A stretch of DNA of 64,000 nt from Chrysemys picta bellii (GCF_011386835.1 NC_088792.1:43948882-44012881), one strand, 5' to 3'; positions 47,130 through 59,714 are shown, numbered from the stretch's first letter. Notes: generated by a model from the sequence alone, not told the origin. Translations and numbers: made by a program.

Positions 47130-49660
47130 TAGCCGGGCTCATGCCCAAGGCTCCTGGCTTTAAGCCGTGCGCGTCCTGTGCTAAGCCTATGCCAACGGGG
47201 GATCCACACGACTCCTTAGGAAGTGCTTAGGAGAGTCTCACCAGACAGATAAGTGCAAAATCTGTAAGGCTTTCAAACCCAGGACTAAAAAGGAGCGGGA
47301 CTTTAGACTCAAGCAGCTCCTCATGGAGGCGGCACTTAGCCCAGATCCTCCCTCGGCGCGCCAAGTTCCGGCACCGAGCGCCTCGGTGTGCAGCGCCCCT
47401 GCGGCACCTACCGGTACTACACCGCGAGCAGACGCAGATAAGGCCTCACGGCACCATCCTCCCTCAGCACCGCATCCGCCACAAGCGCCTCGGCGCCGTT
47501 CCCTGTCTCTGAGACATAAAAGACCCCGCAAGACACAGGATGCCGCTGTCCTACAGGCACCAGCTCCCCTGGCACCGGTGGTAGAGCCGCGTCCGCCGCT
47601 AGAGCACCAGAAGGCGCAGATATCTTCAACACCGTTGACTCCGGCACCGGGGGTAGGGCCGTTGAGTCCGGTGCGGACTGACTCACCGCCTCGTTCGGTG
47701 GTGGAGCCCTGTCTCCCGTCTACTCTGGAGACCTTCGCAACAGCAAAAGAACTCATCGCCCTCATGGAGCTGGCGCCGTCCCAGCCCGAGGCACCGCCTG
47801 CTCTTCGGACTGTGCAATCCAGGGGCAAGCCTGCCCTGGTACGCCCGCCATCTCCGAGCGTGGACTTGCGGCACCGCTCCCGGTCTTGGAGCAGGTCCCG
47901 ACGCCGCTCGCAGTCCCGGCGCCGACCTTCACCCCGGCACCGGTCGTACTCGCGGCCTAGGTCTTCTTCACGGCACCCATCTACGTCTCGGCACTGTCAG
48001 GACCATCGGTACTGATCGGAGTCTAGGCGTAGTTCTCGGCACCAGTACGAGCGCCGCTCCAGTTCGAGGGGCTGCTCCCGGCACCGCGTCTACAGGCGGT
48101 CGTTTTTCATCTCGGTCCAGATCCGGATCTCGGCACCGACATGGCCAGCGGCACTGCTCTCGATCACGGTACCGCTCACCGGCACCGCGCAGGGACAGCT
48201 CGCCTATGGACCGGCACCGATCGGCCCCGTACCGGACCGAACCAATGCAGCCACGTTCGGCACCGCCCTGGCCCTCGAGATCAGCGTCTTGCTCATCCGA
48301 CGGGGCTTCTTGATCAGCATACCCTGCTCAGGGTCAGGCTGCCGCTGACTTGGGTCGTTGGCAGGAGGAGGCAGAAGACGCTGCGCAGGACCCTACGCAT
48401 TGGTCTTTCTAGACCCCGTGGGCGTATCATCAGACGCAAGGGGCTCCTCCATCGGCCTCTCACTCGACACACTCCGAGCCCAGAGTCCCGGAGGCCACCA
48501 TCTCCAGTCCTCCCCCAGGGGACATGGAGGCTCCAGTGCCTACACCACAGGCCCCAGACCCCGGGGCAGGAGATCCTCCGCATCAGGGTCCCTTCGAACC
48601 GGACCCTCATTTGGATCCCTTACCCCCGGAGGCATCCTCCTCATCTTCCCTGGATGAGGCAGTGGCGGGCACAACAGCCTCAGGCCCGCCCCCAGTAGAT
48701 CTTTGTGCCCACCAAGACCTATTACATAGGGTGGCACGTAACATGGACCGCCAGGCGGAGGAGATAGTAGAGGTACAGGACCCGGTGGTGAGCATCCTGT
48801 CTGCTGATGCCCCATCCCGGGTGGCATTACCACTGATCCGTACGATTCAGGCTAATGCCAATACCATATGGCAAACCCCTGCCTCCATTCCAACCACTGC
48901 CAGAGGGGTAGAAAGAAAGTACTTCGTCCCCTCCAAGGACCATGAATACTTATATACGCACCCTCCACCGTGTTCACTGGTCGTGTCCTCGGTGAACGCA
49001 AGAGAGCGTCATGGCCAGCAGGCGGCAGCGCCCAAATCGAAGGACGCTAAACGCTTCGATTTCTTCGGGCGTAAAGTGTACTCGGCGGGGGGTCTGCAGC
49101 TCAGCGCCGCGAACCAACAGGCGCTCTTGAGCCGCTACAGTTACAACTCATGGAACTCCATGGGTAAATTCAAAGAGTTGGTTCCCCAGGACTCAAGAGA
49201 GGAGTTTGAGGCCTTAGTGGAGGAAGGTAAGAAGGTGGCTAGGACCTCCTTACAAGCCTCCCTGGACATAGCGGACTCGGCCGCCAGGACACTAGCATCT
49301 GGCATAGCCATGCGACGCGTCTCCTGGCTCCAGGTTTCGGGCTTACTGCCAGAACTGCAGCAGACCCTGCAGGATCTACCGTTCGAGGGTCCGGGGTTAT
49401 TCTCGTACAAGATGGACTCTCGGTTGCAGAGCCTCAAGGACTCGAGAACCATCATGCGCTCCCTGGGGATGCATGTCCCAGGACCCCAGTGCAGGCCCTT
49501 TAAGCCCCAGCCGCAAAGGTTCTTCCCTCCCCCGCCTCGTCCGAGACAGGACTTCGCCAGAAGGCGGGGACGAGGTGGTAGACGAAGGTCGACCGGCCCT
49601 CAACCCGGTCAGAACCAGGGCCCTCCTAGGCCACCTTCAGGTCTTAGACAAAACTTTTGA
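47130..49660 (+). pseudogene. DIRS-D gag-like region
   Basis: Starts at an ATG near 47141 with [21 protein letters not shown] one-base shift near 47215 leads to [20 protein letters not shown], giving a CxxC...C...CxxC cysteine cluster. An Ala/Pro-rich part, then an Arg/Ser-rich tract (RHRSRSWSRSRRRSQSRRRP, about 47870-47930) follow, with a stop at 48013. Frames change again before the last open piece, 48524-49660 (378 codons), which contains LDEAVAGTTASGPP, FFGRKVYSAGGLQLSAANQQ, LVEEGKKVARTSLQASLDIA, a P-F-E-G-P block and an RRRGRGGRR basic tail. This would be the structural protein that coats the RNA; function is by family. Confidence 0.8.
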
Positions 49661-50810
49661 AGGTGCGCTCGAGGACGGCGCGCCAGCCACTACCCAGGAT
49701 CCATTTCCTTCCTTTTGGGATCGCCTCTCTCGTTTCCACCGTGCTTGGTCCCTTATAACCTCGGACCGTTGGGTCCTTCGCACGGTGGAGAGGGGATACG
49801 CTCTCCAGTTTTCTTCGTTTCCCCCCTCGCACTCCCTCCCCCCCGTCCCTCTTCAGGGACCCTTCTCACGTGCATCTCCTTACGGAGGAGGTTTTGGGCC
49901 TTCTCTCTATGGGAGCCATAGAGGAGGTTCCCCCAGAGTTAAGGGGCAGGGGGTTCTACTCCCGCTACTTCCTGATCCCCAAAGCAAAAGGGGGTCTGCG
50001 TCCCATTTTAGACTTACACGGACTCAACAAATTCATAGTAAAGTTGAAGTTCCGCATGGTCTCCTTGGGGACCATAGTCCCTTCCCTGGATCCTAGCGAC
50101 TGGTACGCCGCCCTCGACATGAAGGACACATATTTTCACATAGCAATCTACCCCCCACACAGGCGCTTCCTTCGATTTGTAGTAAACAATGTGCACTACC
50201 AATTTGCCGTCCTTCCCTTCGGCTTGTCCGCGGCTCCGAGAGCGTTCACCAAATGTATGGCTGTCGTGGCAGTATACCTTCATCGGCAAAGGATACAGGT
50301 GTTCCCGTATCTAGACGACTGGCCGCACCAGGGAGCAAGTTCAAGCTCACGTCCAGATAATACTACAAACATTCCACGAGTTAAGCATTCTACTCAACAA
50401 AGAGAAGTCCACTCTGGAGCCAACCCAGAGAATAGAGTTTATCGGGGCAGTCTTAGACTCCAGACTTGCCCAAGCTCTTCTGTCAGACGCTCGGTTTCAC
50501 ACCATCACAAACATCATCCGAGGGCTCCAGGTCTTCCCAATTACCACAATAAGGACGTGCCTCGGCCTGTTGGGTCACATGGCCTCTTGTACTTACGTAA
50601 CCAGGCATGCCAGACTTTGGCTTCGCCAACTTCAGGCCTGGATATCGTCAGTGTACCGTCCTTATCGGCACAACCTGAACATGGTGGTCATGATTCCGAA
50701 CTCTGTCTTGGCCTCTCTCACCTGGTGGCTGGATCACAAGGCGGTTTGCGCAGGAATGCCGTTTCACACCCCACAACCCTCCCTGCACCTGGTCATGGAT
50801 GCTTCATCCT
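49470..50810 (+). pseudogene. DIRS-D reverse transcriptase region
   Basis: The N-terminal block FWDRLSRFHRAWSLITSDRW is in the frame of 49473-50096. A shift in a C-run at about 49842-49848 moves it to the frame of 49870-51306, which reads MHLLTEEVLGLLSMGAIEEV, SRYFLIPKAKGGLRPILDLH, YAALDMKDTYFHIAI (palm A), LPFGLSAAPRAFTK (motif B) and FPYLDDW (catalytic YLDDW at 50308-50322). A shift directly after YLDDW passes the thumb to other frames (LRGLQVFPITTIRTCLGLLGH-type text around 50515-50575). Overlap of the RT start with the gag end is usual for DIRS. Confidence 0.9.
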
Positions 50811-51240
50811 AGTTTGGGGCGCTTACCTCGGAGAGCACCATACCCAGGGCCTGTGGACCGCATCCCAGCTAGCTCTGCACATCAATGTTCGAGAGCTGTT
50901 GGCGGTGCGTCTAGCCTGTCAGGTATTTCTTGGTCTCCTGCATGGCCGTTGCGTGTCAGTCCTCACAGACAACACCACGGCCATGTTCTACATCAACAAG
51001 CAAGGAGGAGCCCGGTCGTCTCTCATATGCCAAGAGGCCATTCGCCTGTGGGAATTCTGCATTGCCCACTCGACACATCTCATGGCATCGTTTCTCCCTG
51101 GAGTCCAGAACACTCTAGCGGACCGTCTCAGCAGATCCTTCCAGACGCACGAGTGGTCGATTCGCCCAGACATCATCCATTCCACCTTCCAGAGGTGGGG
51201 ATTTCCCCAGTTGACCTGTTCCCATCACGAGCCAACAGGA
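50770..51240 (+). pseudogene. DIRS-D RNase H region
   Basis: LHLVMDASS followed by an in-frame TAG (50810-50812) and then, in the adjacent frame, WGAYLGEHHTQGLWTASQLA, HINVRELLAVRLACQVFLGL, VLTDNTTAMFYINKQGG and QNTLADRLSR. The D (MDASS), E (NVREL), D (TDNTT) and D (LADRLSR) carboxylates of RNase H are all readable. It would remove the RNA template during reverse transcription. Confidence 0.85.
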
Positions 51241-51241
51241 A

Positions 51242-52608
51242 GTGCCACGTGTTCTGCTCCCTCCAAGGGCAATCTCCGGGCTCCCTGTCGGACGCTTTCC
51301 TTCTAACGTGGAAAGACCAACTGTTCTACGCTTTCCCTCCATTTCCACTTGTCCACAGGGAACTGCTCAAGCTACGCAGAGACAAGGCTCGTATGATTCT
51401 AGTCGCTCCAGCTTGGCCGAGACAACACTGGTACACCACGCTTCTGGAGCTATCGGTACAAACTCCGATCACGCTCCCCTTGTGCCCAGACTTGATCTCT
51501 CAGGACCACAGCCGACTCTGTCACCCCGACCTACAATCGCTCCACCTTACAGTGTGGATGCTCCATGGCTGAATCGTGCAGAGCTACGATGCTCACATCC
51601 CGTTCAACAGATTCTGCTGGGAAGTAGAAAGCCCTCTACACTGACCACTTACTTAGCCAAGTGGAAACAGTTCTCCTGTTGGTGCGAGCAGCGGGCCACG
51701 CCCCCCTTGCAGGCGTCTATTCCTTTTATACTTGAATATCTCCTATCCCTGAAGCAGCAGGGCTTGGCGGTATCTTCAATCAGGGTTCACCTGGCCGCTA
51801 TATCGGTGTTCCACCCAGGAGAACTCGCTTCCTCGGTCTTCTCTAACCCGGTGGTCGTTGGATTCCTCAAGGGCTTAGACCGGACGTACCCACAGCAACG
51901 CCAACCCGTTCCGGCGTGGGATCTTAACCTGGTTCTCTCCAAGCTCACAGGGCCCTCGTTCGAGCCATTGGCTACCTGCTCACTCCTGTACCTATCTTGG
52001 AAGACAGCCTTCCTTGTTGCCATCACTTCAGCAAGGTGTGTCTCTGAAATCAGGGGGCTCACATCTGAGCCTCCGTACACAGCTTTCCATAAAGACAAGG
52101 TGCAGCTCCGCCCCCACCCTGCCTTTCTTCCCAAGGTAGTTTCAGCTTTTCATGTGAACCAGGATATATTTCTCCCGGTCTTCCATCCTAAGCCACACGC
52201 CACCCGTCAAGACCAGCGTCTGCATTCCTTGGACGTACGCAGGGCCCTGGCTTTCTATATTGAGCGTACGAAGCTGTTTAGGAAGACGACGCAACTCTTC
52301 GTTGCAGTGGCCGACCGGATGAAAGGCTTACTGGTCTCCTCACGTCTCTCCTCTTGGATCACGTCCTGCATTCGTGCTTGCTACGACCTGGCCAGTGCCC
52401 CGACGCCGCGCCCACCACCCAAGCCTCCTCGACTGCCTTCCTGGCTCGAGTCCCGATCCAGGACATTTGTAGAGCTGCGGTTTGGTCGTCAGTCCACACC
52501 TTCGCCGCTCACTATGCGCTGGTACAGCAGTCCAGAGACGATGCTGCATTCGGATCAGCGGTTTTGCACACAGCGATGTCTCACTCCGACCCCACCGTAG
52601 TCACCTAA
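51242..52608 (+). pseudogene. DIRS-D tyrosine recombinase
   Basis: The open frame 51242-52600 (452 codons) has an N-terminal SAM-like arm segment (LGSRKPSTLTTYLAKWKQFS, about residues 126-145) and the first catalytic arginine in AITSARCVSEIRGL (R about residue 265), then DVRRALAFYIERTKLF and FVAVADRMKGLLVSS. Beyond about residue 390 the family sequence switches to the frame of 52354-52608, which ends FLARVPIQDICRAAVWSSVH and TFAAHY, carrying the likely nucleophile tyrosine. The H-x-x-R pair expected between them is not readable: bases are missing around 52405-52425. This would abolish recombination. The first ~110 codons overlap the RT frame's linker and may not be translated. Confidence 0.88.
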
Positions 52609-52702
52609 TTGGAATCGATATGAGCAAGCACTTGAAGAAAAAACGGTTACTCACCTTTGTAACTGTTGTTCTTCGAGATGTGTTGCTCATATCCATTCCA
52701 AA
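52602..52702. other. DIRS-D internal complementary region
   Basis: Directly after the recombinase, 52602-52639 (CACCTAATTGGAATCGATAT, GAGCAAGCACTTGAAGAA) is the complement of the left terminus with one mismatch. From 52640, ACGGTTACTCACCTTTGTAA and CTGTTGTTCTTCGAGATGTG complement the right terminus without mismatch for about 60 bp. The ICR thus joins complements of both ends head to tail. In the DIRS-1 model this segment templates the circular joining of the two ends. Confidence 0.9.
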
Positions 52703-52737
52703 CCCGCCACCCCTTCCCCACTGTCGGAGTAGCTGGC

Positions 52738-52950
52738 AAGAAGGAACTGAGGGGACGCTGGGTCAGCTGGGGTATATATCCAGCGCCATGAAGGCGCCAC
52801 TCCAGGGGGCTCCACAGCCGACCCATCGGGTGTTGCTAGGATAGAAAATTTCTCCGACGATCGTGCACGTGGCGCGCACACACCTAATTGGAATGGATAT
52901 GAGCAACACATCTCGAAGAACAACAGTTACAAAGGTGAGTAACCGTTTTT
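52738..52950 (-). repeat. DIRS-D right inverted terminal repeat
   Basis: Inverted copy of 45513-45696 extending about 30 bp further (ACAGTTACAAAGGTGAGTAA, CCGTTTTT); the extension is shared only with the internal complementary region. Differences from the left repeat are a few scattered changes. The element ends near 52950. Confidence 0.92.
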
Positions 52951-53997
52951 TATTGTACTTAAACCTTAATTTTAGATCAGAACCATGTTTAATCTTCTCT
53001 ATCTGTGTTGTGATCTTTATATTTGAGTTTTAGAAAACTATATGGATACATGGGGACATTTCTGAATGTTAGTATGTTGGTTTCTAAAATGTTCATCTGT
53101 TCCTGCAACTCATCACTTGAAGTGTTTAAAAAAAAAAAAGTTATTGCAGTAATTGGTTGTGATGTTATAAATCACTCGTCTTTGTTCTGAATAAGCAGAA
53201 TGAGTAGGTTAACTCTTTGCAAACTTTTTCTTCCAAATATCTGTAATAAACCTCAATTTCTCAACCCTTTCTTCTCCTGTGAAGCTTTCTTCCTCTTCTT
53301 TCTTCTGCCTTGTTCCTAGTAGCACTCCCCTTCATGCTATTCCCCCTCCCTCCATCTGCACCCTCACAGTAAAAAATAAAGAATTTAAAAAGCAGAATTA
53401 ATAAGGTGTGTGCCAGTTGCTCTGATCACTTCCTTTATATGTACATCCTTTTCTCCATCCATTTATCTGGTCTTTTAGGCCTGGAACTAGCAACCACTTA
53501 CACACATGCTTGCTTTTATGCATGTGAGTAGTTCCATTACAATCAGGTCAAGTATCTGTGTAAACCATTTGCGAAATCAGGACTTAAGGTAGCAAACCCA
53601 TGAGGGTGGTGATTGATTGTTCCTATATGATTGAAAAGAGCTGAACATGCTTTGGGAATTTGTAGTCTCAATAGTTTTAATGTGCAGAAAATGCAGCAAT
53701 ATATAAACAGAATTGTATCTAAAGGAATGTCTTTCTCCAACTTTCCATGCACAATTGGCAGCTCTTCAAAACCTTTGAGAAAAGGCAAACTAAGAACATA
53801 CTTCCCTTTCCCCCTGAATAATGTATAAAAATTACATCATTCTAAAACCGAAGCAATGACTTTTCACTTTTTAAATAAATTAGTTGGTAATTTAACTTTA
53901 ACAAACTAGATTCAGGATATGTGATGGTATTTCAGTAACTGAAAACTGTACCCCACAATCTTTTTTTTTTTTAATAATACTTTGATTTTGTTGGTAA

Positions 53998-56175
<2,178 letters not shown>

Positions 56176-56567
56176 TAGGATCCTGTAAACAGGTATTCTT
56201 CTAGTAATATATGTTTGTCAAAACATAACAAATATAGCTATTATTGTGGGTCAGGTTAAATGTAATTGAAGTTGGTGGGTTGGACTGCCACACTTTATTT
56301 AAGATGGCTGTAAGAAACAGTTATACTCCTTTTGTAGTAGCTCCCAACCTAAAACAAGCATATGTGAGTCCACCCAGGAATGTGAACTTATGTGAATGGA
56401 GGGCTTGGGTGGGGAGTGTGGAGAGAGAAGCAGAAGCATACAGGAACAGGTTTAGAAAACACATGCAGTCTGGACAAGCTGGCTAAAAGAGGCTTGGGGC
56501 TGTAAGCAATGAAACTACCTCCTGAGTCTTGGCTCCTCTATGTTCAATGAAAACAGGACTTTGTATC

Positions 56568-56612
56568 CGAGCATAAGCTTTCGTGGGTAAATACCCACCT
56601 CGTCAGACGCAT
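56568..56612 (-). ncRNA. Hammerhead-ribozyme-like motif (best preserved)
   Basis: On the minus strand: CTGACGAG (complement of 56599-56606), helix II GTGGG-TATTTA-CCCAC (56598 to 56583), GAAA (56582-56579), a minimal helix III GC-TTAT-GC and TC before the expected cut at about 56569. The CUGANGA and GAAA boxes are intact; one extra purine lies between the box and helix II relative to the textbook core. Type I hammerheads with very short helix III are known in Penelope-like elements. Activity is untested. Confidence 0.65.
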
Positions 56613-56630
56613 GTCATGACGTGCAGACAT

Positions 56631-56673
56631 GCGTCTGAAGAAATGGGTATTCACCAACGAAAGCTTATGCTCC
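56631..56673 (+). ncRNA. Hammerhead-ribozyme-like motif, facing copy
   Basis: GCGTCTGAAGAAATGGGTAT then TCACCAACGAAAGCTTATGC: the CTGAAGA box and GAAA are present but helix II (ATGGG/ACCAAC) has a mismatch, and the spacing is that of the minus-strand copy. Downstream ATACATCTG could pair with the upstream CAGACATGCGT to form helix I. Confidence 0.55.
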
Positions 56674-57346
56674 AATACATCTGTTAGTCTTAAAGATGCC
56701 ACAGGACTCTCCGTTGCTTTTTACAGATCCAGACTAAGACAGCTACCACTCTGATACAGGACTTTGTATATTTCTTATAAATAAACAAGATTGCTTCAAA
56801 GGTACCTATTGAAGCACTGGGGATGGGCAGGTGTGGGCCTACCCATTACTAATGGCCTCCCCCCTCAGCTTAAGGGGAAGAGCTATTGGACCCAGGCATC
56901 AACTAATTTTGGGGGACGACAAATGAAAAAAATAGGGACAGAAGTGAAGGTCACAAGGATAAAATCAGGGATCCAGAAGAGGCCGCTGAGCAGAGAACCC
57001 TGGACAGTACCCACTGGTCCTTGAAGGTATCAGGGAGGCAGTGGACACAGCTCAGAGGAACTCTGCCTGGCGATGTGACTTCAAGATGGATTGGAAATAG
57101 GCCTCACAGTTGCAGAGCACCTCCATGTCTAGCTTCCTCCTCCGGGTATCAAAGATTCCTGATATCATCAGTTTCTCCTCCTACCTGGAGCAACCTGCAA
57201 GACCCTGAATTTTTCGCTAGCTGCTCAGGCCAAACAGGGTAACACTACTTTGTGTGTTCTTTGGCTTCCATATATCTAAGTACTGATGTGTGCCCTGTCA
57301 CTATTGAATCTGATAATTTACATGAGGTCTCTTAATATCTAGACAG

Positions 57347-57600
57347 AATAAATAATAATACTTAGCACTTATATAGCCCCTTTTAATTAGAAGATTTCAA
57401 ATTACTTTAAAATAGGCCCTATGATACCCCAATGTGGTACAATAAGTAGGAATTTACTATATGCACTTTATTGGTGGATAAACTGAGGCACTGTTAACTC
57501 AATCGTCCAAAGTATTACAGTGAATTGATGGCAGATCTGAAAATCTAATGCAGAATGTCTGTCTCCCAGTTTCCATCTCTAGCCCGTAGAGCGCATATAA
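57347..57600 (+). repeat. MIR-like SINE
   Basis: AATAATACTTAGCACTTATA, ATTTCAAATTACTTTAAAAT, GGTGGATAAACTGAGGCACT and CTCCCAGTTTCCATCTCTAG follow the order of a sauropsid MIR from core to tail. It is diverged but nearly complete except for the tRNA head. Confidence 0.75.
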
Positions 57601-58473
57601 GCAATTGGTTATACCTGGTATAGCTGCATGTCTTGGGACTGGCCTAGCTATCTGAGAGTTCCCGGTTTCATAACCCTTTGTCCTCTTCATCTGATGGCTA
57701 CATTCCACCAGAACAATTAGTGTTGACTAGTCAGGGAGGCTTGAGAGTGTTGGAGATAGAACTTTCACAAAAGCTGGACCTAGACTATGGAACTTACTTC
57801 TGCAAGAGATAAGAATGACTATCAAACTAATCACTTAGAGAGAGAAATGCAAAACTAATTTCTTTGACTTAACTTTGCCTCAGATGCACAACACACACTT
57901 TCACTCTCTCACATACACATAAACAACAAAAAATATATAAACTAATCAAGCTATTTCTCCTTCAAACTGGAGAGGGTTAGAGAGAGAGAAGAGGTGTGGA
58001 AGGGAAGTGAGGGACAAAATATTTGGAGTCACTCAAATACTATGAAGAAGGCATAAAAGTACCAGAATTAGGCAGCTTTTCAAAAACAAGACTTAATGCC
58101 AAAGGTTTGAAGCATATTCAGGTGGTTTGCTAGTATAGCGTATGTCCAACCCATTTTATAGCATAATATTTCAGCCCTATTTCTAACACAGAATGCTACC
58201 CTCAAGAACTGGGCAGTAACACATTGGAACAGAGAAAAGGGACAAAAAGTGTGTGGGGGGGGTGGGGTGGGGGGGTGAGTGTAAGTGTTGGTGGCTTAAA
58301 AAAAAAAGAGAGGGATTGAAGGTGGGAGAAAGTGTTTGAAGTAACAAAACCCAGAAAAAAGAGGAAAGTGAAATAGTGGGACAGACAGATGGAAATAAAA
58401 TTAAAGCTGATGGGAGAAACAAAGAAAAATTAAGAAGGAGTGAAGGAAAAAGAGGAGGAATGCATAAAGGGGG

Positions 58474-59070
58474 TGTAACGAGGTTTGCTTACCACTCTGG
58501 TGCCTCTTCATCCTGTCTTGGGAATTAGCTCTGCAGTTGAGTGCGCCCCCTTCAGGTGGTGCATTGCCACCGTGACTCCCGCTCTTGGCCCACGTCTCTC
58601 CAAGGACTGCGGCGCCCTCTTCAGCGACACAGCCCTCCGGCCATGCCACACACGGGGGACCTGCAGTCCACTGTTCAGCCACTTCCCGCCAGTGGCAAAC
58701 TGCAGTCCATGGTCTAGCCACTTCCTGCGTGGCTCTGCCACCTTCTTTACCTTTGTATCAGGGCCTCAGTCTGCAGTCCCCAGGCAGTCAGCCAGGACCT
58801 GTCTCTCTGGCTTCCTCCGCCACTGTTTGCAGCACTGCTCTGTCCAGGGTGCTGGCAGTTCTCTTGGCCCTTCAGGGACACAGTCCTTCCTCCCTGTGCT
58901 CCCAGCAGAAAACTGCCTTCCTCTGCCTTGCAGCTCGTTTTTTATATAGGCCTACTTGGCCCTGATTAGCTGCTCCTCTCAGCTTTCCTCTGATTGGCTG
59001 CCTCCAGCGCAGCCTTACTAGGGCTGCTTTTAACCCCTTTTTGCCAGTGAGGGTTAGCCGCCCCATCCCA
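58474..59070 (-). repeat. LTR-like repeat, family 4
   Basis: Ends TGTAACGAGG and GCCGCCCCATCCCA. On the minus strand it has a TATA box (CCTATATAAAAAAC, about 58935-58948) and an early block AAAGCAGCCCTAGTAAGGCT resembling family 1. Flanks GGGG and GGGA are a doubtful duplication. Open frames on both strands (58485-58949, 58585-58965) are compositional. Confidence 0.6.
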
Positions 59071-59442
59071 GGGAGACCTACTATGTTATAAAAGATTCTG
59101 CTTAATGGCTTCGTTTAATAGAATATTTAATGCCAAATTTTTAAATAAACCCCCAGAAAAGTAAAGTATGGGCAATAATAAAATTGGGTGGGTGGAGTGT
59201 GGATAGTCTGGGGAAGGAAAACCATAGGGCTATACCTGCTCCACTAAGCACTCCCTTAGTGAATGAAAAGGAGAGGGATAAAGGTGGATGTTTATATTCC
59301 AAATGGCAGAGTCCCAACCTAGCAGCTGGGACTGAATGTTCTACTCCAGTGCAGAGTCCCTTGCCCCTGCTTTCAAAAGGAAGTAGAATCACGGGTTGAA
59401 AAAGGGCAAGCTATATAGAATAAAAAGATTAAGTGAAACTGG

Positions 59443-59528
59443 GCTCCAGTGGTGCAATGGGTAGGGCACAGTACTTATAGAGCAGTGAAGTGATGCTGAG
59501 ATTGAGAGTTCAAACCTCACCTGGAGCA
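59443..59528 (+). pseudogene. Intron-containing tRNA-Ile(UAU)-like sequence
   Basis: The acceptor stem GCTCCAG (59443) pairs exactly with CTGGAGC (59521-59527), with A as discriminator. The anticodon loop CTTATA gives anticodon TAT (59476-59478), and an insert of about 15-20 bases (AGCAGTGAAGTGAT) sits one base after it, the position of the intron in vertebrate tRNA-Ile-UAU genes. The T arm has GTTCAAAC. The D arm (GTGCAATGGGTAGGGCAC) is altered and the T stem has one A-A mismatch, so this is more likely a pseudogene than an active gene. It lies 9 bp upstream of a Cry-type SINE. Confidence 0.7.
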
Positions 59529-59536
59529 CTAGTTCA

Positions 59537-59714
59537 GGGGAGGGATAGCTCAGTGGTTTGAGCATTAACCCGCTAAACCTAGGGCTGGTGAGTTCAATCC
59601 TTGAGGGGGCCACTTAGGGATCTGGGGTAAAAATCTGTCTGGGGATTGGTCCTGCTTTGAGCAGGGGTTAGATGACCTCCTGAGGTCCCTTCCAACCCTG
59701 ATATTCTATGAGTC
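59537..59714 (+). repeat. Cry-type tRNA-derived SINE with CR1-like tail
   Basis: The head GGGAGGGATAGCTCAGTGGT ... GTGAGTTCAATCCTTGAGGG has Pol III A and B boxes (TAGCTCAGTGG, GTTCAATCC) of a tRNA-Lys-related SINE. The body has GGGGCCACTTAGGGATCTGG, and the tail GATGACCTCCTGAGGTCCCT ... CTGATATTCTATGAG matches the CR1 3-prime end, through which CR1 machinery mobilises it. Cry SINEs are known from cryptodiran turtles, so this is the best clue to the organism. Confidence 0.88.

Larger units (their letters stand above)
45513..52950 (+). mobile_element. DIRS retrotransposon copy D, near-complete structure
   Basis: The most complete DIRS here: about 7.4 kb including a 1.23-kb CR1 insertion, so about 6.2 kb of its own. 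In order: left inverted terminal repeat, leader, CR1 insertion, gag-like region, RT/RNase H, tyrosine recombinase, internal complementary region, right inverted terminal repeat. DIRS elements replicate through a circular DNA and insert with the recombinase, which explains the absence of a target duplication. The coding part is GC- and CpG-rich compared with the intron. At least five frameshifts or stops inactivate it. Confidence 0.93.
56567..56755. mobile_element. 189-bp fold-back Penelope tail, 14-bp target duplication
   Basis: Flanked by identical ACAGGACTTTGTAT at 56553-56566 and 56756-56769. It consists of about 50 bp in minus orientation facing the same sequence in plus orientation, then the rest of the tail (CTGTTAGTCTTAAAGATGCC ... 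GACTAAGACAGCTACCACTC). The centre is near 56620. It is non-coding and must have been mobilised by a Penelope-like reverse transcriptase such as the one at 26611-28806. Confidence 0.9.

Noticed and set aside
47238..47828. 196-codon minus-strand open frame
   Set aside because: Mirror of the GC-rich gag coding strand; no family match.
47870..48010. Arg/Ser-rich tract resembling an SR splicing factor
   Set aside because: It is part of the DIRS-D gag region, between the cysteine block and the later gag motifs; no RNA-recognition motif is present.
58485..58965. Two overlapping + strand open frames (154 and 126 codons)
   Set aside because: Inside an LTR-like repeat; Cys/Ser/Pro-rich by composition only.
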